Assembly (NCBI GenBank): GCA_016717325.1
Contig: JADKFV010000026.1
Span: 35,714 to 99,713, forward strand
Length of the DNA stretch: 64,000 bases
From: Bacteroidota bacterium
GTDB lineage: Bacteria; Bacteroidota; Bacteroidia; AKYH767-A; OLB10
Direction: 5' to 3'
Below the pieces are notes generated by a model. It was not told where the DNA came from, did not search any database, and saw only the letters and a program-made list of their open reading frames with translations. Numbering within the stretch: the stretch's first letter is position 1; every line of letters starts with the position of its first letter. Of the stretch, positions 29,518 to 38,072 are shown piece after piece. Made by a program: the position numbers and the translations under genes.

Positions 29518-30330
29518 ATGTCAGAAACTTTGACAATCGAAAAATCAAAGCGCTCACCTTGGGGAGGCGGCATTTCGCCATTTAATGTGAGTTGGGGGAA
29601 AATGTATATGTGGTTTTTTCTCGTATCCGATGCATTCACTTTCTCCTCTTTATTAATTGCATATGGCACTTTGCGCCATAGATTTACAGAGATATGGCCG
29701 CTTGCAAGTGAGGTGTTTACTCACTTCCCATTCGTTCATGGTCATGTACAACTGGCATACGTAGCCTTAATGACTTTTATCCTCATCATGAGCTCTGTAA
29801 CCATGGTATTGGCTGTAGATGCCGGACACAGACGCGATAATAAAAGTGTAGCCGTTTGGATGGCACTTACAATTGTTGGAGGTTTCATGTTCCTTGGCTC
29901 ACAGGCATGGGAATGGTATCATTTTATTGAAGGCAGCGAGCAGGGTTCTTATGTATTAGCCGATGGCCGTTTTGCACGCACCGATGATTATGAACCAGGA
30001 ACTATTTTCTTTCGCGGTGGCGAAAAGGTTGAAGGTGCAGAAGCCAAAGCATTGATTGCTTCGGCAACAAAGCATACCATAGGTGCTAACCTTGTTGAAA
30101 ATGAATATGGCCCAACGCCATTATTTGCCAATTTCTTTTTCTTCATTACCGGTTTTCACGGTTTTCACGTTTTCAGTGGAGTAATGATTAATCTTATCAT
30201 ATTTTTTAATGTGATAGATGGCATTTACAAAAAACGTGGCCATTATGAACAAGTAGAGAAAGCTGGATTGTACTGGCACTTTGTAGATTTAGTTTGGGTA
30301 TTTGTATTTACATTCTTCTATTTGGTATAA
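29518..30330 (+). CDS. Cytochrome c oxidase subunit III
   Basis: Membrane subunit III of a heme-copper (caa3/aa3-type) terminal oxidase. The 270-residue protein has five or more membrane segments with family stretches WGKMYMWFFLVSDAFTFSS, GSQAWEWYHFI, TGFHGFHVFSGV and GLYWHFVDLVWVFVF. The membrane-lipid and Glu/His positions of subunit III are present. A soluble insertion of about 60 residues after the third segment (GRFARTDDYEPGT) is seen in Bacteroidota homologues. It is followed 53 bases later by subunit IV. The catalytic subunits I and II are not in the window. Confidence 0.93.
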   Translation: MSETLTIEKSKRSPWGGGISPFNVSWGKMYMWFFLVSDAFTFSSLLIAYGTLRHRFTEIWPLASEVFTHFPFVHGHVQLAYVALMTFILIMSSVTMVLAVDAGHRRDNKSVAVWMALTIVGGFMFLGSQAWEWYHFIEGSEQGSYVLADGRFARTDDYEPGTIFFRGGEKVEGAEAKALIASATKHTIGANLVENEYGPTPLFANFFFFITGFHGFHVFSGVMINLIIFFNVIDGIYKKRGHYEQVEKAGLYWHFVDLVWVFVFTFFYLV

Positions 30331-30383
30331 TTCATCTTTCATTTCACAACAATTCAATATTAATCTTAAAAATCAAAATAAAT

Positions 30384-30755
30384 ATGTCGGGCGAACAACA
30401 CGGAGGTTACACAACAGGCGATATACATAATCAATTTGTCGAAGAACATTATGATCCACAAAATGTTAAAACTATTTGGCGTACATTTTGGATCTTACTG
30501 GCACTCACTATTTTGGAGGTTGGTATAGCATTAACTTCATTATCAAAAGTTATGTTGATGTATACTTTCATCATATTAACTGTAGTAAAAGCGTATTTCA
30601 TTATTGCTTATTTTATGCATTTAAAGCATGAGAAAAAGGCACTTCAGTATGTAATTATTCTTCCATTTCTGTTAATAGGTTATTTAATTTTTATTTCAAT
30701 TACCGAAGGCGTTTATATTCACGGTATGGATCACGGTTTTTTTAATACAAAATAA
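30384..30755 (+). CDS. Cytochrome c oxidase subunit IV-like protein
   Basis: A 123-residue small membrane protein with three hydrophobic segments (TFWILLALTILEVGIAL; YTFIILTVVKAYFIIAYFM; YVIILPFLLIGYLIFISI), the arrangement of bacterial oxidase subunit IV (COX4 pro). The short loop FMHLKHEKK after the second segment is typical. I choose the ATG at 30384 (MSGEQHGG) over the longer frame from 30294, which would overlap subunit III. It follows subunit III in the same operon and is closed by a strong terminator. Confidence 0.88.
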   Translation: MSGEQHGGYTTGDIHNQFVEEHYDPQNVKTIWRTFWILLALTILEVGIALTSLSKVMLMYTFIILTVVKAYFIIAYFMHLKHEKKALQYVIILPFLLIGYLIFISITEGVYIHGMDHGFFNTK

Positions 30756-30772
30756 TCTTTCTAAAACATAGT

Positions 30773-30811
30773 AAAGCACGAATACAGTTAAATGTGTTCG
30801 TGCTTTTTTTG
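30773..30811 (+). terminator. Intrinsic terminator of the cytochrome oxidase operon
   Basis: 14-bp stem AAAGCACGAATACA (30773-30786) with TGTGTTCGTGCTTT (30793-30806), one G-T wobble, 6-base loop, followed by seven or more T. Confidence 0.85.
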
Positions 30812-30857
30812 TTTCTGCATTATTCATAAGCAAATAGGGAATACAAAGGCTTTTATT

Positions 30858-32189
30858 TTAATTGATAAAAGGTGCAATAAAAAACCAAACAACCCCGCAA
30901 ATAAGACTTAATGCTATCCATTTGATAACATTCATTTTTAGTTTTTGAAATACTAAAATCGATACCAACAGCCATAGCAATGTGAAAATTGCTTGTGCCG
31001 AAAAATGAATTGATTTGAGATTCCATAAATTGAGAATAAGGGACAAGCATAAATTTGCCAAAACGCCTACCACCAAAGCATTTACAAACTTCAATGTGTT
31101 TTTTACCAGAGGGTTGTCTTTTGTTTTTTCTATAACCGGACCGCCTGCCAACACCATAAAAAACGAAGGAACAAAAGTGTAAAATGAGGTAAGCAATGCA
31201 GCAATAATACCAGCAAATATATTTTGATGGAAGGCATTATACCCCGCCATATATCCTACAAATTGCAGAACAATAATAAGCGGCCCCGGTGTGGTTTCGC
31301 CCAATGCAAGCCCATCCATCATTTGGGCATGTGTGAGCCAATTATATTTTTCTACTGCTACCTGACCCACATAAGGTAAAACGGCATAAGCCCCACCAAA
31401 AGTTACAAATGCAGCTTTGGTGAAAAATCCTGAAAGAGTATACCAAAACGATTGATGCGATGAGAAAAAGTATATGACGCCAATGGGCAAAAAACAAATA
31501 AATATAAACCCACTACTGATTTTTGCAATATGCTGCCACACATTTTTCCATTCGTAGTGGAATGCGCTGTGCTGATGAATAAAATATTCCGATTCGGTGG
31601 TATCTGATTTCGCATTTTTTGTATCGGACATTTGTTTGCGATTTTGCCAACTGTATAATGCACCTAAAACTAATGTTACAATAACAAGAAGTGCAAAATC
31701 TATTTTGAAAAAGTAGATCAACACAAATGAAATTATTGTTATAGCTATATAAGTTGCTGAAGTCAATGATTTTTTGCCAATTTTTATTAATGCCCCTATA
31801 ACCATGGCCACTACTGCAGGTTTTACAAATAGCAACATAGAAGCTACCAAAGGCAAATGACCATACTGACAATAAAGAAAGCTTAATACAAGCAATAAAA
31901 TTATGGAAGGGATAATAAAAAGCAAACCCGCAATAATGGCCATCCAGGTTCCAAATAATAACCATGCAGTATAAATTACAAGTTGCAATGCTTCGGGGCC
32001 GGGTAGCAGCATGCAATAGTTAAGTGCATGCAAATAACGCGAAGGCGAAATCCATTTTTTGTTTTCTACAAGATATTCGTGTACAATAGCTATTTGCCCG
32101 GCAGGCCCGCCAAAACTTATGAACCCAAGCTTCAGCCAAAAAAGTAAAGCATCTTTTGTTGAGGGTTTTGCACGAATTTCTTTTTCCAT
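30858..32189 (-). CDS. chrA: Chromate transporter, long (two-domain) CHR family
   Basis: A 443-residue membrane protein with about ten to twelve segments in two homologous halves. The first half carries FISFGGPAGQIAIVHEYLV and MLLPGPEALQL; the second FVTFGGAYAVLPYV, GLALGETTPGPLI and VGYMAGY. These paired GGP/PGP motifs define the CHR family, which exports chromate (and may act as a sulfate-type antiporter) for chromate resistance. Homologues also occur without chromate exposure, so the substrate is inferred. No chrB/chrC regulator is near. It is alone on the minus strand, convergent with the cytochrome oxidase operon. Confidence 0.93.
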   Translation of the reverse strand: MEKEIRAKPSTKDALLFWLKLGFISFGGPAGQIAIVHEYLVENKKWISPSRYLHALNYCMLLPGPEALQLVIYTAWLLFGTWMAIIAGLLFIIPSIILLLVLSFLYCQYGHLPLVASMLLFVKPAVVAMVIGALIKIGKKSLTSATYIAITIISFVLIYFFKIDFALLVIVTLVLGALYSWQNRKQMSDTKNAKSDTTESEYFIHQHSAFHYEWKNVWQHIAKISSGFIFICFLPIGVIYFFSSHQSFWYTLSGFFTKAAFVTFGGAYAVLPYVGQVAVEKYNWLTHAQMMDGLALGETTPGPLIIVLQFVGYMAGYNAFHQNIFAGIIAALLTSFYTFVPSFFMVLAGGPVIEKTKDNPLVKNTLKFVNALVVGVLANLCLSLILNLWNLKSIHFSAQAIFTLLWLLVSILVFQKLKMNVIKWIALSLICGVVWFFIAPFIN

Positions 32190-32262
32190 AGATTAATCCT
32201 AATTTTCAAAAATAGGTAAAAGAAAGTTCATATATAATTTTGAGTGGTAATGTTTACGCAAA

Positions 32263-32293
32263 AAAAAATCCGAAACATCGTTCCGGATTTTTT
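32263..32293 (-). terminator. Intrinsic terminator of the Fn3 secreted protein gene
   Basis: Perfect 10-bp stem AAAAAATCCG (32263-32272) and CGGATTTTTT (32284-32293), loop of 11 bases; T-rich on either strand, so it may act both ways. Confidence 0.75.
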
Positions 32294-32309
32294 GTTATTC
32301 GTAATAATT

Positions 32310-33221
32310 TTAATGGACAATGCTTATTCTTTTGGTAATTGCATTTGTGCCGTCATTTATTTTAAGCATATAAATACCTGCGGGAATGTTTTGTGTGTTG
32401 ATTGATAACTCATCTTCTGAAACATTGAAATTAAATTCTGCAGTTTTCATCCCGGTCAAGCTGAATAATTGCGCCATTATTTTTTCACTGTTAATTTTTC
32501 CTGAAACTTCAAACTGCAACAAGTCGTTTGCCGGATTTGGATACGCATCTATAGTTATGTTTTCTGCAACAGTATTGTTACCAATACGTGCCGGACCGGT
32601 TGTAAATTGTTTCCACACTGACCATGGACCTAAATTGCCATTACAATTTGCGCGCACTTTTACTTTATAATTTGTAGCAGGAGCCAGCACCGATACAGTT
32701 AGCATGTTGGTAATGGGGTTGCGCACAAAAGCAAACGGAACAGGATTGTTTTGGCCATTTTCGATTCGCACCCGGTATGACGATACACCAGGCACAGCAT
32801 TCCAGTTTATGGTTGTGGTATGGTTCACGTTATTAATAGTTGTTACTCCTGTAATTTGAAGAGGATTGCATGCTGCACCATTTGCAGTAAAGAAAAAGTA
32901 TCCCGACCACGCGCTATTGTTTCCACCGCAATTAGTGCGTACTTTAAATTTATAATTCGAACCCGGTGTAAGATTCATTGCCATAAAACTATTTGTGGCA
33001 CTGTTAAATTCAACATCAAGAAACACATTGTTGCCGGGTGCATTTTGAATGTTTACTCTATAAGAAGTTGCACTGCCCACGGCATTCCAAGTGAGTAACA
33101 TGTTGGGGCCATTAATTGTTGCACCTAAGTTAGAAGGCGTTTGACATTGTGCATTCACAGCATATTGTCCAAAGACAAGTGCTATGAGCATTACTAATTT
33201 TGAAAGTGATTTTTTTAACAT
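32310..33221 (-). CDS. Secreted fibronectin-type-III protein with T9SS sorting domain
   Basis: A 303-residue secreted protein: signal peptide ending YAVNAQ, two fibronectin type III domains (LTWNAVGSATSYRVNIQ and INWNAVPGVSSYRVRIEN, each closing with a YKVKVRANC / YKFKVRTNC strand), then a type-A sorting domain (IDAYPNPANDLLQFEV to AITKRISIVH). The Fn3 units are related to the one in the 1477-residue protein at 5715. No enzymatic region. Probably a small surface-binding protein. Own terminator; nothing obvious shared with the neighbouring chromate transporter. Confidence 0.85.
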   Translation of the reverse strand: MLKKSLSKLVMLIALVFGQYAVNAQCQTPSNLGATINGPNMLLTWNAVGSATSYRVNIQNAPGNNVFLDVEFNSATNSFMAMNLTPGSNYKFKVRTNCGGNNSAWSGYFFFTANGAACNPLQITGVTTINNVNHTTTINWNAVPGVSSYRVRIENGQNNPVPFAFVRNPITNMLTVSVLAPATNYKVKVRANCNGNLGPWSVWKQFTTGPARIGNNTVAENITIDAYPNPANDLLQFEVSGKINSEKIMAQLFSLTGMKTAEFNFNVSEDELSINTQNIPAGIYMLKINDGTNAITKRISIVH

Positions 33222-33333
33222 AACATTTAATTTTTAAAATTATTAATAAGAGAATTATGCACCAAATAAATTGAGCATTTGTTTAGGTTAAAAATTAAAA
33301 ATGCTCAAGCGGAAGATTTGACATCTGAGAGCC

Positions 33334-33363
33334 AAAAAAAAAGCTCTGAAATTTTTTCAGAGC
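33334..33363 (-). terminator. Intrinsic terminator of the deoxyhypusine-synthase-like gene
   Basis: Perfect 8-bp stem GCTCTGAA (33343-33350) and TTCAGAGC (33356-33363) followed on the minus strand by a run of T (33334-33342). Confidence 0.75.
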
Positions 33364-33401
33364 CTGTATAATAATTTATCAGTATACGTATAAAGCTACC
33401 G

Positions 33402-34370
33402 TTACATACCCAGTATCCAGGCAAACATTAACGGTGCTACAATAGAAGCATCACTTTCAACTATAAATTTCGGTGTGTCGATTCCAAGTTTACCCCAGGT
33501 GATTTTTTCGTTGGGTACTGCACCACTGTACGAACCAAACGATGTGGTAGAATCACTTATCTGACAAAAGTAACTCCAAAAAGGAACATCGTGCCACTCC
33601 AAATCCTGATACATCATAGGCACAACACATATAGGAAAATCGCCTGCAATACCTCCGCCAATTTGAAAAAATCCTACTCCTTTGCCACCACTGTTTTTAC
33701 GATACCAATCGCTCAACCATACCATGTACTCTATTCCACTTTTCATAGTAGAAGCTTTCAATTCATTTTTTATAACATAAGAAGCAAATATATTTCCCAT
33801 TGTACTATCTTCCCAACCGGGAACTACAATGGGTAAATTCTTTTGTGCGGCAGCAAGCATCCACGAATTTTTCGGATCTATTTCATAGTATTGCTCCAAC
33901 TCGCCACTCAGCAATATTTTGTACATATACTCATGAGGCAAATAACGTTCGCCTTTGTCTTCGGCAGCTTTCCACACACCATAAATATGTTTTTGTAATC
34001 TGCGAAATGCCTCTTCTTCGGGTATGCAGGTGTCGGTAACACGGTTGTAATGATTTTCGAGCAAATCCCATTCATCCTGAGGAGTAAGATCACGATAATT
34101 TGGAACACGCTTATAATGCTTGTGTGCTACAAGATTCATCAGGTCTTCTTCGAGGTTTGCACCCGTGCACGAAATGATAGAAACTTTATCTTGCCTTATC
34201 ATTTCAGCAAGCGATATTCCCAACTCTGCCGTACTCATTGCACCGGCAAGTGTTATCATCATTTTTCCGCCATCGTTCATATGTGTAACGTATGCTTTTG
34301 ATGCATCCATCATAGCGGCAGAATTAAAATGGAGATAATTTTTCTCCATAAATTGAGATATAGGTCCCAT
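33402..34370 (-). CDS. Deoxyhypusine-synthase-family protein
   Basis: A 322-residue NAD-dependent family member. The C-terminal WGKLGIDTPKF with Lys294 aligns with the catalytic lysine of deoxyhypusine synthase, and ESDASIVAPL matches the conserved tail. Other recognisable stretches are the NAD region MITLAGAMSTAELG and SCTGANLEEDL, and FFQIGGGIAGDF. In eukaryotes and archaea the enzyme transfers an aminobutyl group from spermidine to eIF5A, but bacteria have no hypusine. Bacterial relatives are thought to work on polyamines, for example making homospermidine, so the substrate here is inference. Neighbour is a desaturase on the same strand 61 bases upstream. Confidence 0.88.
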   Translation of the reverse strand: MGPISQFMEKNYLHFNSAAMMDASKAYVTHMNDGGKMMITLAGAMSTAELGISLAEMIRQDKVSIISCTGANLEEDLMNLVAHKHYKRVPNYRDLTPQDEWDLLENHYNRVTDTCIPEEEAFRRLQKHIYGVWKAAEDKGERYLPHEYMYKILLSGELEQYYEIDPKNSWMLAAAQKNLPIVVPGWEDSTMGNIFASYVIKNELKASTMKSGIEYMVWLSDWYRKNSGGKGVGFFQIGGGIAGDFPICVVPMMYQDLEWHDVPFWSYFCQISDSTTSFGSYSGAVPNEKITWGKLGIDTPKFIVESDASIVAPLMFAWILGM

Positions 34371-34431
34371 ATTATATTGAATTAATTTTATAAAGAATTA
34401 AAAAATTGATATTGAAATCGAACAAAAAAGT

Positions 34432-35178
34432 TTATGCCTTTTTGAGTTTAATGATGTGCAACCAACTCAGCATTTTAAGCACAGGATAAGTTAAATCAAA
34501 TTCCCACCATTTTTGTGCGAAGTTGGCCGACATTGGATGTTCATGATGATTGTTTTGAAACAGCTCGCCCATCAATATTATTCCAAATGGCTCAGTATTG
34601 CGGCTATCATCTTTGCTATTATAATTACGGTAACCATATTTATGGCCCATCCAATTTACGGCAGCGCCTTGCACAGGCCCCATTAGGTAATGTATTGGCA
34701 ACAACAACAACCAAAATACAGAGGCATCTTTTACAAAAATAAAATACAAATAGAACAAAGTATAAATGGCTCCCCACGCAAGGCGCACCCATCGACTATC
34801 GCCAAATTTATCCATTTTGTCCCAAACAGGAAGGTCGCCCGAAAATTGCGACTCGGGAGTTCTTTCGCCTGAAACAAAATCGAAGTATATTTTTTTTGTA
34901 TGCCACATCATACCAAATACATCTTTAAAAAAATGTGGCGAATGAGGATCTTTTTCGGTATCGCTATATTCGTGATGCATACGGTGCATAACTGCATACG
35001 CACGTGGTATTAAAAATGATGAACCCTGAAAAAACCATGTAAGAAAATAAAACACCTTTTCGGTTCGGGGACCCATAGTGTACATTTTATGTGATGCATA
35101 GCGGTGCAAAAATGCAGTATGAAAAAATAACGATAAAAACCAATGAGCAAGGAAGAAAACAATAATCGGCCAAAACAT
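34432..35178 (-). CDS. Membrane fatty-acid (acyl-CoA) desaturase
   Basis: A 248-residue di-iron desaturase of the acyl-lipid/acyl-CoA type. Three histidine boxes are present: HRYASHK (25-31), HRMHHEYSDTEKDPHSP (65-81), and NNHHEHP near residue 210. Hydrophobic segments flank them, as expected for a membrane enzyme that introduces a double bond (usually delta-9) into saturated acyl chains using oxygen and electrons from ferredoxin or cytochrome b5-type donors. Length is shorter than fused forms and has no cytochrome domain. It is divergent from gyrB; regulation by temperature is plausible but not visible. Confidence 0.92.
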   Translation of the reverse strand: MFWPIIVFFLAHWFLSLFFHTAFLHRYASHKMYTMGPRTEKVFYFLTWFFQGSSFLIPRAYAVMHRMHHEYSDTEKDPHSPHFFKDVFGMMWHTKKIYFDFVSGERTPESQFSGDLPVWDKMDKFGDSRWVRLAWGAIYTLFYLYFIFVKDASVFWLLLLPIHYLMGPVQGAAVNWMGHKYGYRNYNSKDDSRNTEPFGIILMGELFQNNHHEHPMSANFAQKWWEFDLTYPVLKMLSWLHIIKLKKA

Positions 35179-35357
35179 ATTTTTGAGATTTAAAATTAGT
35201 CGGCAAAGAACATCAAAAAACAGGTGAAATCCTATGTTACTTTTATTAATCTATACCTTTATTTATAACTGTAATACTATTCGATTTTGCAATAAAAACC
35301 TGTAAAAAATTATTTGCAATTTGTTAGTAAATATTCTGTTATTTTTATTTAAAAAAT

Positions 35358-35389
35358 ATTGTGAAATAGCTGAAAATACAGTACTTTTG
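35358..35389 (+). promoter_or_regulatory. gyrB promoter
   Basis: TATTG (ending 35361), a 20-base spacer, then TACTTTTG (35382-35389), matching the -33/-7 pattern. The gyrB ATG is at 35450, so the leader is about 55 bases. Confidence 0.45.
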
Positions 35390-35449
35390 AAACAAATGAA
35401 AAAACCCCGAAATTTATTTATCAATTTAAATTAATATTCAAAAATTATA

Positions 35450-37423
35450 ATGGAAGTGAACGACACCGTGGAAGAAAAAAAACCACAAAATCAAAGTTAT
35501 GATGCCGACAGTATTCAGGTATTGGAAGGTCTCGAAGCAGTGCGGAAGCGACCTGCAATGTATATTGGTGATATTGGCATAAAAGGTCTGCATCATTTGG
35601 TATACGAAGTAGTGGATAACTCCATAGATGAGGCCATGGCAGGGCATTGCAAAAACATCAATGTATTTATTAATGAAAACAATTCTATTACTGTAATAGA
35701 TGATGGCCGCGGTATTCCAACGGATATGCATGCCAAAGAAAAGAAAAGCGCACTCGAAGTAGTAATGACAGTATTGCATGCCGGAGGAAAATTCGACAAA
35801 GACTCATATAAAGTATCAGGTGGATTGCATGGTGTAGGTGTATCTTGCGTAAATGCTTTATCGAGCCACTTAAAAGTTGAAGTGTATCGCAATGGCAAAA
35901 AATATGTACAGGAATACTCATGTGGTAAGCCTTTATATAGTGTAAAAGAAGAAGGAGAAACAACATCACGAGGCACTACTGTTACTTTTTTGCCCGATAG
36001 TTCGATTTTTATTACCGATGTTTATCAATATGATACCATTGCTGCCCGTATGCGCGAATTATCATACTTGAACAAAGGCATTCGAATTACGCTAACCGAT
36101 AAGCGAGAGAAAGATGAAAATGGAAACCATGCTACCGAAGAATTTTATAGCACAAGAGGTTTAATAGAGTTTGTCGAATTTTTGGATGCTACGCGCGAAA
36201 AGTTAACAGAAGCTCCTATTTATATCGAAAACCTGAAAGGAATTATTCCTGTTGAAGTTGCCTTGCAATACAATACATCGTTTAACGAGAATTTGCATTC
36301 ATATGTAAACAATATAAACACCCACGAAGGCGGCACCCACCTTGCAGGATTTCGCAGAGCACTTACACGCACATTAAAAGCGTATGCCGACAAATCGGGA
36401 TTGCTCGATAAATTGAAAATAGAAATTACGGGCGATGATTTTCGCGAAGGACTTACAGCAGTTATTTCTGTAAAAGTGCAAGAGCCACAATTTGAAGGGC
36501 AAACAAAAACCAAACTTGGTAACAACGAGGCCATAGGTGCGGTGGATACTGCAGTTGGCGATGCTTTGAAAGATTATTTGGAAGAACATCCACGCGATGC
36601 AAAAAATATTGTGAGCAAAGTTGTACTTGCAGCACAGGCACGATACGCGGCAAAAAAGGCGCGCGAAATGGTGCAGCGTAAAAATATTCTTACCGGTGGC
36701 GGATTGCCCGGCAAGCTTAGCGATTGTAGTGATAGTGACCCTATGCGTTGCGAAATATTTTTAGTAGAGGGCGATAGTGCCGGTGGTACTGCCAAACAAG
36801 GGCGTAATAGAAGTTATCAAGCCATTATGCCATTGCGGGGTAAAATTCTCAATGTGGAAAAGGCCATGCAACATAAAATTTTCGATAACGAAGAAATACG
36901 AAACATCTTTACTGCACTGGGCGTAAGCATTGGTACCGCTGATGATGCCAAAGAACTTAACCTCGACAAATTGCGTTACCATAAAGTTGTAATCATGACC
37001 GATGCCGATGTTGACGGTAGTCACATCAGTACTTTGATACTTACTTTCTTTTTCCGGTATATGAAAGAACTTATCGAAAACGGATACGTTTACATTGCAT
37101 CGCCACCACTATACCTGGTAAAAAAGGGAAAAGAAGAACGCTATTGCTGGAACGAAGTGCAACGTAAGCAGGCGGTACTCGAAATAGGTGGCGAAGGAAA
37201 AGAAAGTACTGTAGGTGTGCAGCGATACAAAGGTTTGGGAGAAATGAATGCCGAACAATTGTGGATGACAACCATGAATCCTGAATTGCGCACATTGAAA
37301 CAAGTAACTATTGATAGTGCTGCCGAAGCCGACCGAATTTTCAGCATGCTTATGGGCGATGAAGTACCGCCACGCAGAGAGTTTATTGAAAAGAATGCTA
37401 AGTATGCAAACATAGATGCATAA
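35450..37423 (+). CDS. gyrB: DNA gyrase subunit B
   Basis: ATPase subunit of DNA gyrase, which introduces negative supercoils with GyrA. The 657 residues show the GHKL ATPase domain (LEAVRKRPAMYIGD, EVVDNSIDEAM, DDGRGIPTD, KVSGGLHGVGVS), the transducer with QEPQFEGQTKTKLGN, and the TOPRIM domain (LVEGDSAGGTAKQGRNR, IMTDADVDGSHI) followed by RYKGLGEMNAEQLW. No large GyrB C-terminal insertion is present, as is normal outside Gammaproteobacteria. It might alternatively be ParE; GyrB is favoured by the length and by QRYKGLGEMN with the IEKNAKYANIDA end. It is followed by its own terminator. Confidence 0.93.
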   Translation: MEVNDTVEEKKPQNQSYDADSIQVLEGLEAVRKRPAMYIGDIGIKGLHHLVYEVVDNSIDEAMAGHCKNINVFINENNSITVIDDGRGIPTDMHAKEKKSALEVVMTVLHAGGKFDKDSYKVSGGLHGVGVSCVNALSSHLKVEVYRNGKKYVQEYSCGKPLYSVKEEGETTSRGTTVTFLPDSSIFITDVYQYDTIAARMRELSYLNKGIRITLTDKREKDENGNHATEEFYSTRGLIEFVEFLDATREKLTEAPIYIENLKGIIPVEVALQYNTSFNENLHSYVNNINTHEGGTHLAGFRRALTRTLKAYADKSGLLDKLKIEITGDDFREGLTAVISVKVQEPQFEGQTKTKLGNNEAIGAVDTAVGDALKDYLEEHPRDAKNIVSKVVLAAQARYAAKKAREMVQRKNILTGGGLPGKLSDCSDSDPMRCEIFLVEGDSAGGTAKQGRNRSYQAIMPLRGKILNVEKAMQHKIFDNEEIRNIFTALGVSIGTADDAKELNLDKLRYHKVVIMTDADVDGSHISTLILTFFFRYMKELIENGYVYIASPPLYLVKKGKEERYCWNEVQRKQAVLEIGGEGKESTVGVQRYKGLGEMNAEQLWMTTMNPELRTLKQVTIDSAAEADRIFSMLMGDEVPPRREFIEKNAKYANIDA

Positions 37424-37445
37424 TTAAATTAGATAAAATATTTTG

Positions 37446-37478
37446 AAAAGGCATATTCATTTGAGTATGCCTTTTTTA
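37446..37478 (+). terminator. Intrinsic terminator of gyrB
   Basis: Perfect 10-bp stem AAAAGGCATA (37446-37455) and TATGCCTTTT (37466-37475) followed by a T run, 22 bases past the gyrB stop. Confidence 0.85.
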
Positions 37479-37488
37479 TTTTTACATC

Positions 37489-37953
37489 ATGCCAAATATT
37501 AATTTAGAAACCAAAATTGCAGCACCTATAAACATATGTTTTGATTGTGCACGTAATATTGATTTGCATCAGCAATCAGTGGTGCATACAAAAGAAATTG
37601 CAATTGCCGGTCGAACTTCTGGCCTGATAGAAGAAGGTGAAACCGTTACATGGCAGGCTGTTCACTTTGGAGTGAAACAAACACTCACTGTAAAAATTGA
37701 AGCGATGGTTTATCCAACTTACTTTTGCGATGTGATGATACATGGCGCATTTAAATCGATGAGGCACGAGCATTTTTTTGTTGAACAAAACAACTTTTGT
37801 GTAATGACAGATAAATTTTCCTACACCACACCACTAGGCATTTTTGGAAAAATATTCGATAAGATTTTTCTTGAGAACTACTTGCGAAAATTTTTGTTGA
37901 CACGAAATAATTTTATAAAAGCTGAAGCAGAAAAACAATTTCGACAAATTTGA
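37489..37953 (+). CDS. SRPBCC-family (polyketide cyclase-like) protein
   Basis: A 154-residue protein with the START/SRPBCC helix-grip fold pattern: LETKIAAPINICFDCARNIDL at the N-terminus, EEGETVTWQAVHFGVKQTLTVKI in the middle (read in pieces), an anti-parallel strand series, and a long C-terminal helix (FLLTRNNFIKAEAEKQFRQI). The family binds hydrophobic ligands in a central cavity or acts as a cyclase/dehydratase; no specific substrate can be named. Its ATG is 11 bases past the gyrB terminator T run, so it needs its own promoter. No functional link to gyrB is evident. Confidence 0.8.
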   Translation: MPNINLETKIAAPINICFDCARNIDLHQQSVVHTKEIAIAGRTSGLIEEGETVTWQAVHFGVKQTLTVKIEAMVYPTYFCDVMIHGAFKSMRHEHFFVEQNNFCVMTDKFSYTTPLGIFGKIFDKIFLENYLRKFLLTRNNFIKAEAEKQFRQI

Positions 37954-38036
37954 TAACACCGAAAATATACTTCATTAAATGCAAAGTTTTTTTGAAGTAT
38001 TACGTGAGAATACTTTTTGCTACAATAAAATATTTC

Positions 38037-38068
38037 TTTATGCACTGAACCTTACTTTTATATTTTTG
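38037..38068 (+). promoter_or_regulatory. Rieske oxygenase promoter, possibly leaderless
   Basis: TTTA (38037-38040), a 20-base spacer and TATTTTTG (38061-38068), an exact TAnnTTTG -7. The ATG at 38073 starts 5 bases after the box, so the transcript probably begins at or very near the start codon. Confidence 0.4.
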
Positions 38069-38072
38069 TGCA

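Noticed and set aside
35179..35449. Replication origin near gyrB
   Set aside because: I saw no cluster of DnaA boxes and no dnaA or dnaN gene; the region is explained by divergent promoters.
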